A stretch of 64,000 nt of DNA from assembly GCA_963837105.1 (NCBI GenBank), contig CAWIMG010000035.1, positions 62,001 to 126,000 of the forward strand. Reading direction: 5' to 3'. The notes beneath the pieces were generated by a model. That model was given only the letters and a program-made list of their open reading frames with translations, was not told the origin of the DNA and did no database searches. This stretch comes from UBA9676 sp963837105. GTDB lineage: Bacteria; Actinomycetota; Actinomycetes; Streptosporangiales; Streptosporangiaceae. Every line of letters begins with the position of its first letter. Position 1 is the first letter of the stretch. This document shows, piece by piece, positions 1-7,551 of this stretch. Both the position numbers and the translations under genes were made by a program.

Positions 1-51
1 CTGCTGCTGGTACTCGCGGGCGGCACGCTTCTCACGATGCCGGTTCAACAC
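1..51 (-). CDS. 5' end of a leftward gene cut by the window edge
   Basis: A leftward frame opens with GTG at 51, followed by a TTG, and reads about 17 codons to base 1, giving a basic peptide that includes LNRHREKRAAREYQQQ. A purine-rich stretch (GAGAGGGGCTGAG) precedes it at ribosome-binding distance, which is why I call a start. Too little is visible for a family assignment. The composition, rich in Arg, Lys and Gln, would suit the start of a DNA-binding or phage structural protein. It reads away from the integrase and so probably belongs to the same integrated element. Confidence 0.35.
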   Translation of the reverse strand, partial: MLNRHREKRAAREYQQQ

Positions 52-182
52 CCAACTCAGCCCCTCTCACCGGCAGTCACTATTCCGGGGGGCGTGCGCC
101 GCCAGTCATGTTCGCCCAGCTCCCAATGTGCACGCGCTGGCCACTCGCTGGCAGGGACTTATGGCACGCCGGAAGTCACTAA

Positions 183-437
183 TCAGGCAAGCGGGCGCTG
201 TGCTTCTGGCTGGGCTACCGGTTCATGCCGCGGCTGGTACCAGGCCGACCGGCAGCCCTCGGCGGCGTTGCAGTAGACCACCTGGTGACCCGCACCCGCG
301 TACTCGCCGCCGTTAGCGGCCACTGCTGGCGGGCAGCCGCACAGCCGCCACGCGACGAGCACCCGGCCCGGCCCCCACTCATGCCCGTTCGCGCACCGCT
401 CCGGGTAGCACCACCAGGCTGGCCGCCGCACGTCCAT
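183..437 (-). CDS. Small Cys-rich protein of unknown function (84 aa)
   Basis: The protein begins MDVRRPAWWCYPERCANGHEW and holds six cysteines in motifs such as CYPERC, CGCPP, VYCNA and GCRSAWY, ending with a WYQPRHEP segment. From memory, this pattern (C-x-E-R-C-x-x-GH-x-WGPG) occurs in small conserved actinobacterial proteins found near integrases and mobile genes. Paired cysteines and histidines suggest a zinc-binding fold, but the function is unknown. It starts at ATG 437, and the AT-richer region 438-552 separates it from the divergently read DUF4177-like gene, so both promoters probably lie there. It is likely cargo or a regulator of the integrated element. Confidence 0.6.
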   Translation of the reverse strand: MDVRRPAWWCYPERCANGHEWGPGRVLVAWRLCGCPPAVAANGGEYAGAGHQVVYCNAAEGCRSAWYQPRHEPVAQPEAQRPLA

Positions 438-552
438 GGCACGATTAGAACACAGGTACTAGGGACCTTTGACTCTTACCGTTATCTTGAGGAACTGCGT
501 ACTGTGACACCCATAAGGTCAAGCGTTTCACAATGATAAGAGGCGAATTCTG
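438..552. promoter_or_regulatory. Divergent promoter region
   Basis: This 115-base gap between two divergent small genes is clearly richer in A and T than its surroundings. For the rightward gene a TTGAGG hexamer near 487 and a CATAAG-like hexamer about 18 bases later could be -35 and -10 elements, and AAGAGGCG lies just before the ATG at 553. Promoters are inferred from composition and spacing only. Confidence 0.35.
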
Positions 553-762
553 ATGGCCTCCCCAATCACGACTCAAAAGTGGGAATACCTGGTTGTTCCC
601 CTACAAGATGCCGCGCGACTCAGGAAGAAGTCCGATGACCTAGCACCTGACCACCTCAATGAACTTGGGTCGCAGGGATGGGAGGCAGTCGGTCTATCGC
701 TCAAGTACGGCGACCTCATCGCGTGGCCCGTGGTCCTTCTTAAGCGCCCGGCTGCCGTTTAG
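553..762 (+). CDS. DUF4177-like small protein (69 aa)
   Basis: The sequence has the layout of DUF4177 proteins: an early KWEYLVVPL strand, a central LNELGSQGWEAVGL block and a terminal LLKRP. These short alpha/beta proteins have no established biochemical role and are common in phages and actinobacteria. The ATG at 553 is preceded by AGAGGCG. The gene lies alone on the plus strand among leftward phage-like genes and diverges from the Cys-rich gene at 183-437. Family membership rests on motif pattern only. Confidence 0.65.
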   Translation: MASPITTQKWEYLVVPLQDAARLRKKSDDLAPDHLNELGSQGWEAVGLSLKYGDLIAWPVVLLKRPAAV

Positions 763-850
763 CAAAGACGTGACAGCCCGGGCCAGGCGGCTGACCGGGC
801 CGCGGGGGTCGGCGAGCCAGACCATAGCCATGGCGTCAACAGCGCCCATG

Positions 851-1135
851 TTAGTCCGTGAGGTCGAGTTTCCAGAGGACCACGATGCCGATCACGATGG
901 CTGCCAGGTTCAGCCCGATCCCGATCAAGGTAAGGGCCTTGTTGTTCGCGGTGTGATCACTCAGGCGCTGCACGCCGCCCAGCCCCAGGACGACGCCGGT
1001 CAGCGCAGCCAACATGCCCAACAAGGGCACCCAGCTCAAAAGGAGCGACGCCAGGCCCAGCACGAAGCTGGCGTCACCGAGGCCGTTGCGGGGGAACTGG
1101 TGCGGCGCTGGCATGTGCGTCTGCGTTTGTGTCAC
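851..1135 (-). CDS. Small two-helix membrane protein, DUF4190-like
   Basis: A 94-residue protein whose N-terminal tail, rich in Gln, Thr and Pro, is followed by two hydrophobic helices. The first (about residues 22-48) carries LGLASLLLSWVPLLGMLAAL and the second (about 65-88) carries LIGIGLNLAAIVIGIVVLW. This two-helix DUF4190-type layout is common in actinobacteria, with no known catalytic role. Starts are possible at GTG 1144, GTG 1135 or ATG 1114; I chose 1135 because GAGGGGGTGGGG lies upstream. It ends KLDLTD. Homology is weak, but the composition strongly supports a real membrane protein. Confidence 0.5.
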   Translation of the reverse strand: MTQTQTHMPAPHQFPRNGLGDASFVLGLASLLLSWVPLLGMLAALTGVVLGLGGVQRLSDHTANNKALTLIGIGLNLAAIVIGIVVLWKLDLTD

Positions 1136-1259
1136 TGACCCCACCCCCTCTCACGGCTCATTCCAGCCAATCCGGGCAGGGCTGGGAAGGGTCTTTGGGC
1201 AGGCCAAACGTCCTCTACCGCGCCGATGAGTAAACCGCCCAAAAGGTTGGTGATCGCGC

Positions 1260-1344
1260 TCAAGTCCCCATCTCTTCCCGCAGCGCGCTGACATCGGGCC
1301 TGCCGGGCTGGCTAGCTGCTGGCGTTGCTGACGGTCCTGGGCAG
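1260..1344 (-). pseudogene. Orphan reading-frame tail ending in PDVSALREEMGT
   Basis: Just downstream of the stop of the small gene at 1312-1518, another frame reads GRPDVSALREEMGT and then stops at 1260-1262. It closely matches GPDVSELRQEMGI, the last residues of the gene at 1732-2034. The frame has no start and is closed upstream at about 1347. It is therefore either the displaced C-terminus of the preceding gene after a single-base shift, or a remnant of a duplicated copy. Confidence 0.4.
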
Positions 1345-1518
1345 GGCTATCCGCTCAGCCACCACCTCGGCGGGCAGCGGGGGGCCGTCCTCGGGATTGG
1401 CCCGGTAGTCGTGCCGGCCAGGTGGGCGGGTCCTGGCAGCGGGCTGGGCCGTCTGCTCGCCGCCCTCACGGATCGGCGGGCCGTCGTCCGGGCTGGTGCG
1501 GTAGCGGTTCGGGGACAT
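1312..1518 (-). CDS. Small protein with two YRxxPxDGPP motifs (68 aa)
   Basis: Starts at ATG 1518, with TGAGGGAGC upstream. The protein begins MSPNRYRTSPDDGPPIREGG and later repeats the motif as YRANPEDGPPLPAEVV. No known family is recognised. The neighbouring gene at 1529-1732 carries the related YRTSPDGFPAPL, so a short peptide module has been repeated across adjacent genes. The true C-terminus may extend in another frame into the PDVSALREEMGT tail at 1260. The position, downstream of head-protease-like sequence, suggests phage-derived small genes. Confidence 0.45.
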   Translation of the reverse strand: MSPNRYRTSPDDGPPIREGGEQTAQPAARTRPPGRHDYRANPEDGPPLPAEVVAERIALPRTVSNASS

Positions 1519-1528
1519 GGCAGCTCCC

Positions 1529-1732
1529 TCAGCCGGGGTAATCCGCGAGGCAGCCGTTGGTATGGCTACGGGGCGGGGCTGGCTGCGGCACCTGCCCGGC
1601 CAGGGGGGCGGGGAAGCCGTCAGGGCTGGTGCGGTAGGCGTGTGCCCTGGCCGGGGCCGCTGCGGGGCCTGAGCGGCCTCTGCCCGCACCTGCGCCGCGG
1701 TCCTGGCACGATTCGGCCGTCTTTGCCGTCAT
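1529..1732 (-). CDS. Small protein with YRTSPDGFP motif (67 aa)
   Basis: Starts at ATG 1732, which overlaps the TGA of the preceding gene (TGATG), implying translational coupling; GGAGATGGG lies 9-15 bases upstream. The N-terminal half is low complexity (Gly, Ala, Arg), followed by AYRTSPDGFPAPLAGQVPQP. It shares the YRTSP-D-x-P module with the next gene downstream. No function is recognised. Confidence 0.45.
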   Translation of the reverse strand: MTAKTAESCQDRGAGAGRGRSGPAAAPARAHAYRTSPDGFPAPLAGQVPQPAPPRSHTNGCLADYPG

Positions 1733-2034
1733 CAGATTCCCATCTCCTGCCTCAGCTCGCTGACGTCGGGGCCGTCGTGGTAGCGCCGCCGGGCTGCCGA
1801 TGCCCAGGAGATGGCGACCTGTTCGAGCACCCCGGCTGGATCTGCTGACCGCCCGGGGTGTCCACTCGTGGACTCGTTGAAGCACATCACCCCGAGTCCC
1901 GCTCGTGTCCTGGTGCGGCGGGAGCAGCTCGCCGGTGCCGCGCTCGGACCCGCCATCCTGGCCGGGGCAGGGGTGCGGGGGACGGCACCAGGCGGCGGGC
2001 GGGGAACAGCGCGAGCTGACTTCGGCTTCGGCAT
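1732..2034 (-). CDS. Small basic phage-like protein (100 aa)
   Basis: Starts at ATG 2034, preceded by GGGAG with good spacing; an ATG six bases upstream is also possible. The N-terminus is Pro/Arg/Ala-rich (MPKPKSARAVPRPPPG). The C-terminal half looks like a folded helix: VLEQVAISWASAARRRYHDG, then PDVSELRQEMGI. Its stop overlaps the next start, so it is operonic with 1529-1732. The EMG tail is echoed at 1260. The family is unknown. In several phages short proteins with such tails lie next to head genes, but that comparison is inference. Confidence 0.45.
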   Translation of the reverse strand: MPKPKSARAVPRPPPGAVPRTPAPARMAGPSAAPASCSRRTRTRAGLGVMCFNESTSGHPGRSADPAGVLEQVAISWASAARRRYHDGPDVSELRQEMGI

Positions 2035-2551
2035 GGTCATCTCCCGGCTGCCGGTAGACCGGCAGCGACCCGCAAACGCCATCCGCAACTCTGACCAGCT
2101 CACCGACCGGCGGCTTGGACACCCTGGCCGCCCGCTCCTGCGGCGACTCCCCGTAGCCAGGGTGCCTGCGGCCACCGGAGGCGAGCTGCCGGGCGGCCAT
2201 CACCCGGTCCCGCTGCGCCCTGGCCTGCTCCCGCCGGGAGGCCACGTCCGGGCCAGCCAGGCCGAGCCGGGCGGCCAGGGCGGCGGCAGTACGCCTGGTC
2301 TGGTCGGGCATCGGGATGTCGCCGTCCGGGTCGTCTTGGTCACCGAGCACTACTTGCCGCTGGATGGCGATCAGCTCGCGGCGCGGGTGCCCCTCGAATG
2401 CGTTTTCCCTGGTCAGGCGCTGGCCCAGATTGGCCTCGACCGCCCCGGCGATCGTCACCGCCTGGCCGTGCTGATCGGTAGGGCACCCCGCCAGGCCCAT
2501 GAGGGGCTGGTAGGCGGCACCCCGCAAGGGCTCGCGGACGTCTTCGGCCAT
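2035..2551 (-). pseudogene. Phage-like coding stretch without its own stop
   Basis: From ATG 2551 (MAEDVREPLRGAAYQPLMGL) a frame with clear GC-rich third positions runs to about 2040. It includes LAARLGLAGPDVASRREQ and a run of Arg/Gln/Ala helix, as in phage accessory head or tail proteins. The frame continues without a stop through the downstream genes to 1529, so the natural end has been lost or shifted. Upstream it touches the damaged protease-like gene. No family is recognised. I record it as probably broken coding sequence. Confidence 0.35.
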
Positions 2552-2639
2552 CTCGGTCGTGCTCGATGATCCGCAGTGCGCGGTGTGATATCTCGACATG
2601 CAGTAGCCGCCCACCGGATCGGAAGGCCCGCAGTTCGGC

Positions 2640-3570
2640 TCGTGGTGACCGGGCCAGGGTGGCCAGGGTCCAGGTGGTGCGCAGGGGCGTAACCGGGCTG
2701 GGGCTGCGGGGTGTAGCTGCCCCTCCCGATGCGGCCGAGCAGGTGGCTCAGCCGGTCCTCTGCCAGCCGGGGCAGCGGCTCGGCATCCTCGATCGTCCGC
2801 AATTCGTCAAGGGCGCTGGACAGCTCGATGCTCTGCCGGATGGACGCCATCTGTGCCAGCTCGGCCTCGCCTGGCTGCCTGGGCTGGGGCACGTCCACGC
2901 CATCGGCCCAGCTCGCCAGCGCCTCGTCCTCGGTCTTGGTCTCGTCGAGCACGTCGAGCAGGGCGTCGATCTCGGCCGGGGTGGCGTGCGGGCGGGATGG
3001 ACCAGCGCCGGGGAGCGGCTGACCGGCTGCTCGGGTCGCCCGTGAACTGGCTGCCGCACAGGTCGATGACGACGGGCCACGGTCGTAGGTGGCGCTGGCC
3101 TCGACCGTCCTGCCACGCCCCGAGCTGCGGGATGCGCGGGTCGAGGGTCGCCAGGACGTGCTGCAAGGCAGCCGGGACGTGCCGCCGTCGAGCGGTCGTA
3201 GGCCTCCACGATGCGGGCACTCACCCCAGGCTGGGGTTCTCGGACAGCACCCGGTCACCGCGCTCGGTGGCCTGACCACGACGTACAGGCCGTCGGGCTG
3301 CACTTCGGCGTCGATCACCTCACCCGCGAAACGCTCCGGGTCGTTCGTGTGGGCGTTGTCCGGCCCAGCGAGCTGGAAGTGCCACCTGGTCATAGGCGCG
3401 CTGCCGGAAGGACTCAGCGAGATCCCGCAGGTAGCCAGGGGTGAAGTCGAGCAGGCGGCCCCGTACTGGACCTGGCCCACGGGGAGCAATTTCTTCCGCC
3501 AGAGCCTGCCATTTCCCAGCTCGATCGCGGGGCTGCGGCTGATCGGGGTGAGCACCATAATTTCGCTCAT
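2640..3570 (-). pseudogene. Phage capsid maturation protease-like gene with multiple frameshifts
   Basis: Starts at ATG 3570 (MSEIMVLTPISRSPAIELGN). Stitching frames gives the hallmark order of head maturation proteases of actinobacteriophages: WRKKLLPVGQVQYG, then LLDFTPGYLRDLAESF, QLAGPDNAHTNDPERFAGEV, GLYVVVRPTERG, VLSENPSLGVSARIVEAYDR, PAALQHVLATLDPRIPQLGA, and a charged helical tail with ALLDVLDETKTEDEAL. Moving between segments needs single-base changes at about 3460, 3380, 3275, 3225, 3190 and in the 3090-3130 region. Several are one base short in G or C runs. The C-terminal boundary is uncertain. This family cleaves the scaffold during procapsid assembly. Here it is either inactive or misread. 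Confidence 0.6.
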
Positions 3571-3729
3571 CGCAAGGCTCCCTGCCCGGTCTCGAAGATG
3601 GCCAGGCCCATTTCCAGCTCGCGCTCGTCCATCGCGTACATGCCCGAGCCGCCGCACGCTCGGCACAGACCTGGCGTCCTGGCACTGCAACATCATCGGT
3701 GCTACCTGGTCGAGGTCGGCCAGCGGCAT
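3567..3729 (-). pseudogene. Zinc-knuckle small protein, frameshifted
   Basis: One frame from ATG 3729 reads MPLADLDQVAPMMLQCQDAR. A second frame continues with CRACGGSGMYAMDERELEMG and ends AIFETGQGALR, its TGA overlapping the ATG of the protease-like gene (ATGA). Joined, they give a protein of about 54 residues with a CxxCGGSG zinc-knuckle, needing one base change near 3670. Small zinc-ribbon proteins with GGSG loops are common in phage genomes. The overlap shows that the two genes were once cotranslated. Confidence 0.4.
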
Positions 3730-3885
3730 GCGGGCCTGGCAGAAGCGAGCACACGGGTGATCATGACCACGGCAGCGGCCTGGGCTGGCTGTGCAGCCTG
3801 GGGCTTAGGCGGTGCCTGGACTGGCTGGGGCTCGGCAGGGCAGGCGGCTGCTGCCTGCGCCTCGACAGCCCCGGCAGGCATGGGC

Positions 3886-4386
3886 TCAGGCTCTGGCTGC
3901 GGCTCTGTGCTGGCGGGCGGGGCTCACCGCGCGTCTGGGCCTGACGACCTCTTCAGTCTGCTCGTCCACGCCAGCCTCCTTAACCAGGCAGCTCCCGCCT
4001 ACAACGGTACGTGCATGATCGCTTGCAGAGCTGGGCCACGCGATGCCTCCCGCCAGCGCCAGGGGGGTCCCAGGCTGGCACGAGGCAGCCGCCGCCCGCT
4101 CCCGCCTGGCGCGGATGCGCGCACTGGCGGTCATCCCACCGAAGATGCCCGCGGCGGTGCTCGGCAGTGAGAGGCTCCACTCGGCGCACGGCTCGCGCAG
4201 TGGGCAGCTCTGGCACATGAAGATCGCCGCCTGGCGCTCCCCCTGGTCACCTGACGTCCACCAGTCCGGGTTCACGCCGGGCGAGCTGCACCGGCCTGCG
4301 CTGAAGTCGGGCTGGCGGGGCAGGACCGGAGTGTGGGGGCGGACGACAGGCCCACCTGAGCGGCTGGCGTAGCTGCTGCTCGGCAT
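3886..4386 (-). CDS. WhiB-like iron-sulfur transcription regulator
   Basis: Starts at ATG 4386 (GAGGTGCCAGGG upstream). The WhiB-like core shows a first Cys in AGRCSSPGVNPDWW, the pair in FMCQSCPLREPCAEW (CxxC plus a fourth Cys), and the GIFGGMT turn followed by the basic helix ASARIRARRERAA. Wbl proteins bind a 4Fe-4S cluster through four cysteines and act with the principal sigma factor; phage-borne copies are known. The tail beyond residue 110 is low complexity, and the reading end at 3886 may be extended by a frameshift, because a normal Wbl would stop soon after the basic tail. It is probably a regulator of the integrated element. Confidence 0.7.
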   Translation of the reverse strand: MPSSSYASRSGGPVVRPHTPVLPRQPDFSAGRCSSPGVNPDWWTSGDQGERQAAIFMCQSCPLREPCAEWSLSLPSTAAGIFGGMTASARIRARRERAAAASCQPGTPLALAGGIAWPSSASDHARTVVGGSCLVKEAGVDEQTEEVVRPRRAVSPARQHRAAARA

Positions 4387-4675
4387 CCCTGGCACCTCGT
4401 GATCAAGCACCCTGCCAGCACACTAGCGCTCCCCGTCTTCAAGATCGCTGCCGCGCCAGGTGCGGGCGCACCGCGGCGGTCGTCACCGCCCGCGCCCCCG
4501 GCCATGGACGTCCCGATCTGAACCGGGGCTCGTGCTCCCGCCGCGGCGGGTGGGGCAGCGCGCCGCACCCAGCAGCCAGCCATGCCGCGATGAGATCGCA
4601 ACCAAGCCCGCGGCCTGGCTGGCAGGGCGCTGCTGTACCAGCGCCCATGCCCATTGTCGGGCCAGCTGGGCCAGG
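4387..4675. other. Gap with no supported gene
   Basis: About 290 bases between the WhiB-like gene and the lipoprotein gene, both leftward. Reading frames here look like shadows with poor codon structure. It probably holds the promoter of the WhiB-like gene, but I see no convincing motif. Confidence 0.4.
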
Positions 4676-5326
4676 TCAGCCGGTGGGGTTTTGAAGGCTG
4701 AAGATTGCCTGCATGGCCGCGGCCATCTGGCTGCCCCCGGCCGATGTAGTTGTTGACATGCAGGTTGCAGCCTTGCTGACCTGACCATAGTCCTGGCTGA
4801 CCGCGATCGTGGTCTCGCACTTGGCGGCCTTCAGGTACTGTGCACACGCCTTCACCATCGGTTCGTAGACCGGCAGCAGACGCGGGTCACTGGGACGGCC
4901 GAGACGGGTCATGGTAGTTGTGCACCCGCGTAGCACGGACGCCGTTGCCAGCATCTGCGCTTTCGTCGGATTGGTCGGCTCGTTCCCGAGTGCGTTGTTG
5001 ATCTTCGTCTGTTGCGCTTTGACCGTCTGGAGCCAGACGAGTTCCGGGCCTGCCAGTGCTCCCGTCGGGGCTGCGCTGAGGCTCGCGCTCGCGCTGAGGC
5101 TTGGGGCCGCACTGTGGCTCGCGGGGCCAGCGGGCGAGGTGCTGGAAGACCCACCGCACCCGGCCAGGCCCACAACCACCACGGACGCAGCTATGATCAC
5201 GCCCCTGCGGGAACGCCGTGCCAAGCGATCTTGCAGTGCCGTCGATGGGTCCAGGACCCAATGCCGCTTCTTACGGGGGACCGGCGGAGGATTAATGCCT
5301 TGACCTGGCGGTGCCCGAGTAGTCAT
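4676..5326 (-). CDS. Secreted lipoprotein of unknown function
   Basis: Starts at ATG 5326, preceded by AAGGAGTGAGGGCG. A long basic N-region (RKKRHWVLDP, then RLARRSRRG) leads into the hydrophobic stretch VIIAASVVVVGLAGCGG, whose VGLAGC is a good lipobox, so lipidation at that Cys is expected. A Ser/Ala/Pro-rich linker follows, then a helical domain of about 130 residues with four cysteines (RGCTTTM, KACAQYL, AKCETT, ATCMST) that may form disulfides. No family is recognised. It sits between phage-like genes and the integrase and could be element cargo. The two Lnt genes elsewhere in the window would acylate such lipoproteins. Confidence 0.6.
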   Translation of the reverse strand: MTTRAPPGQGINPPPVPRKKRHWVLDPSTALQDRLARRSRRGVIIAASVVVVGLAGCGGSSSTSPAGPASHSAAPSLSASASLSAAPTGALAGPELVWLQTVKAQQTKINNALGNEPTNPTKAQMLATASVLRGCTTTMTRLGRPSDPRLLPVYEPMVKACAQYLKAAKCETTIAVSQDYGQVSKAATCMSTTTSAGGSQMAAAMQAIFSLQNPTG

Positions 5327-5920
5327 CGCCCTCACTCCTTCCTACAGTGACCTTCCCCACCTGACGGCCGAAGTCCGTTGAGCAGCGGTCTTGCGCAGCC
5401 TCGGGAGTGGCCCCCAGGGGATAGGACTAGATACCAGACCAGCGTGGACCGGCCTGGGGAGCGAGGGGACTTAGGTCAACGTTGAATGGGCAGAAGTCCC
5501 TCTGTTCCAGGGCGGACGACCCGTTTTGGTGGGTTCGAGCTGGCCACGCTGAACGTGCCGCCCTGGGTAACCCGCTGGAGCTGGGCGATGGGAGTGCCTT
5601 AGCCGCCTGGCCTGCTCGGTGATCATGTAGCGCTGGCTGGTGCTGAGATTGCGGCGCTCGACCGCGGGCAAGCCGCACAGGCCAGCGTTCATGCTGGTCA
5701 GGACGCTGTGACGAGCACCACCAGAAATACGACATCTGATCAGGCTGATGTATATGCGCAGGTAAGAGCGCATTTATGGCCAGGGCGTAGCTGATCTGGG
5801 CCGTCATGGGGCCGTTACTGGGCCGTTCAGCCACCTGGGAGCGTCATTGTGATCGATCGGCTCATCGATGGGGTTCCCGCCCTGGTGGGTCATCGATGGG
5901 TGCGCCCCGTATGGGCCTGT
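5327..5920. other. Region with only gene remnants
   Basis: Between the lipoprotein and the genes near the integrase I find no intact reading frame. The only coding-like signal is the frameshifted small gene at 5476-5692, listed separately. No repeat or RNA gene is evident. Confidence 0.4.
5476..5692 (-). pseudogene. Frameshifted small phage-like gene
   Basis: From ATG 5692 one frame reads MNAGLCGLPAVERRNLSTSQ and RYMITEQARRL. After a shift near 5600 a second frame reads GTPIAQLQRVTQGGTFSVAS and RVVRPGTEGLLPIQR before a TGA at 5476. Together they would give a protein of about 72 residues. The two pieces join naturally with a single base change. No family is recognised. Confidence 0.35.
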
Positions 5921-6205
5921 TCAGCCACCTGGGGCATGCTGCTGGCCATCGGCAGCCAGCCAGCCGCTAGGCCTGGTCCTGGCAGCCCTTTCCAACGACC
6001 AGCAGGCCGCTGCGACCGACTTCCAGGCGTCCTCGGTCAGCAGGCAGGCCTTCACGGCCCCAGGGTCGCTCTCGAAGTCATCGAGCCAGCAGGACGCCTG
6101 CGCGAGCTGATCACTGATGCGCTGAAGGTGCTCGATCGCAGCCCTGCGGCTCCGCAAGTCCCGCGCCAGGCGGGCGGCAGAGAGACAGGGATTCACGCTG
6201 GTCAA
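5921..6205 (-). CDS. Small helical protein, possible element gene
   Basis: A leftward frame from TTG 6205 (or GTG 6196) encodes up to 94 residues, mostly predicted helix (AARLARDLRSRRAAIEHLQR, QLAQASCWLDDFESD). Third positions are mostly G or C but less extreme than in chromosomal genes, as in other genes of this element. There is no strong ribosome site, and its 5' end overlaps the plus-strand frame at 6189, so the two may not both be real. No family recognised. Confidence 0.35.
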   Translation of the reverse strand: MTSVNPCLSAARLARDLRSRRAAIEHLQRISDQLAQASCWLDDFESDPGAVKACLLTEDAWKSVAAACWSLERAARTRPSGWLAADGQQHAPGG

Positions 6206-6332
6206 GAGCCGCCAGCGCGATCCGCTCGGGCTCGACTACGGCTGGCACATCCTGAAGGGTCACCGCGAGCTGGTGCACCTCCGCGAGCTGGCCGAAGTGG
6301 AGCGCTGGCTGGCTGATCCAGCCAGCCGGTGA
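6189..6332 (+). CDS. Small conserved protein upstream of integrase (start unclear)
   Basis: A plus-strand frame ending at TGA 6330-6332 reads GFTLVKSRQRDPLGLDYGWH, ILKGHRELVHL, then AEVERWLADPASR. The RDP-x-x-x-DYG pattern followed by a terminal EVExWL helix resembles small proteins encoded just before integrases of actinobacterial integrative elements. It lies 31 bases upstream of the integrase start on the same strand. No ATG, GTG or TTG fits well, so the 5' end may be truncated or shifted. The resemblance is from memory of the family pattern. Confidence 0.4.
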   Translation, partial: GFTLVKSRQRDPLGLDYGWHILKGHRELVHLRELAEVERWLADPASR

Positions 6333-6363
6333 AAGACCAGGACCAGGGACAGGGAGAAGATCA

Positions 6364-7551
6364 TTGGCGCACGTTGAGGACATGTGGACCGACCGCAAAG
6401 GGGAGAAGAGGTCCCGGTACGGGATAGGCAGGCGCTGGCGGGTCCGGTGGACCGATCCCGGCGGCACCGAGCGGTCGCGGTCGTTCATCCGCAAGGGTGA
6501 TGCCGATCGTTTCAGGGCCGCCACCGAGATCGACATGGAACGCGGGAACTACACCGACCCGGCCGCTGGGAAGATCACTCTGAAGCGGTACGCCAGCACC
6601 TGGCTGGCCGCCCAGACGTTCAGCGAGTCAAGCCGTGAGACCGTCGAGTCGCGGCTGAGGCTGCACATCTGCCCAGGGCTCGGGGACAGGCCGGTCAGCC
6701 AGCTCACGCCCAGCGTGGTGCAGGCCTGGCTGCGGGGCCTGGACGTGGCTCCCAGCCACGCCGGGCTGATCCTGTCGGTGCTGTCGTCGGTATTGAACAG
6801 CGCGGTGGATGACGGGCTGATCGCCAGGAACCCGTGCCACGCCAGGAGCGTCAAGGCCCCCCCGGCGGAAGAGCGGAAAATCCGGCCGTGGACCGCCCAG
6901 CAGGTCGCCGCGATCCGGGCCGCGATGCCTGAGCGATACAGGGTGATGGCCGACCTGGGTGCCGGGCTCGGGCTGAGGCAGGGTGAGGTGCTGGGGCTGG
7001 CGGCCGGGGATGTGGACTTCCTGCGCCGGGTGGTCCACGTCCGCAGGCAGGTCAAGATCATCGGCGGGCGGATGCTGTTCGGCCCGACCAAGAACAAGAA
7101 GGAACGCGAGGTGCCGTTGCCGGATGAGGTCGGGCTGCGGCTGGGCGCGCACATCGCCGCATACCCGCCGGTTGCCGTGACCCTGCCCTGGCATACCCCC
7201 GGTGCCAGGCCGGTGGCGGCCGAGCTGCTGTTCACCACCCCGTCCGGCGGGGCGGTCAACCGGCACACCTGGAACAGCGCGGCCTGGCGGCCAGCGGTGG
7301 CAGCGGCCGGGATGCCCGCCGGGAGTGGCACCGGATTCCACCAGCTACGCCACCACTTCGCCAGCTCGCTGCTGGCCGGGCAGGTGGACATCCGGGCGCT
7401 GGCCACCTACCTCGGCCACCACGACCCAGGGTTCACGCTCCGGGTCTATACGCACCTGATGCCCGACACGGCCGACCGGATGCGCCGGGCGGTGGACACC
7501 GCGCTGCGCGGTGACGTAACCACACCGGCACGGGTGGCGGGAAACGCCTGA
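6364..7551 (+). CDS. Tyrosine recombinase (site-specific integrase)
   Basis: A 395-residue integrase with all expected parts. An N-terminal arm-binding-like region holds RWRVRWTDPGGTERSRSF, followed by a SAM-like core-binding domain at about 70-165. The catalytic domain has Arg205 (GLRQGE), Lys near 243-246 (TKNKKERE), His326-x-x-Arg329 (HQLRHHFASS), His352 (LGHHDPG) and nucleophile Tyr362 (RVYTHL). Length and motifs fit actinobacterial phage or ICE integrases. Translation probably starts at TTG 6364, with GGGAGAAG upstream; ATG 6382 is an alternative. It is the only clearly intact recombination gene and marks the right boundary of the element. No tRNA gene lies beside it, so the attachment site is not identified. 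Confidence 0.93.
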   Translation: MAHVEDMWTDRKGEKRSRYGIGRRWRVRWTDPGGTERSRSFIRKGDADRFRAATEIDMERGNYTDPAAGKITLKRYASTWLAAQTFSESSRETVESRLRLHICPGLGDRPVSQLTPSVVQAWLRGLDVAPSHAGLILSVLSSVLNSAVDDGLIARNPCHARSVKAPPAEERKIRPWTAQQVAAIRAAMPERYRVMADLGAGLGLRQGEVLGLAAGDVDFLRRVVHVRRQVKIIGGRMLFGPTKNKKEREVPLPDEVGLRLGAHIAAYPPVAVTLPWHTPGARPVAAELLFTTPSGGAVNRHTWNSAAWRPAVAAAGMPAGSGTGFHQLRHHFASSLLAGQVDIRALATYLGHHDPGFTLRVYTHLMPDTADRMRRAVDTALRGDVTTPARVAGNA

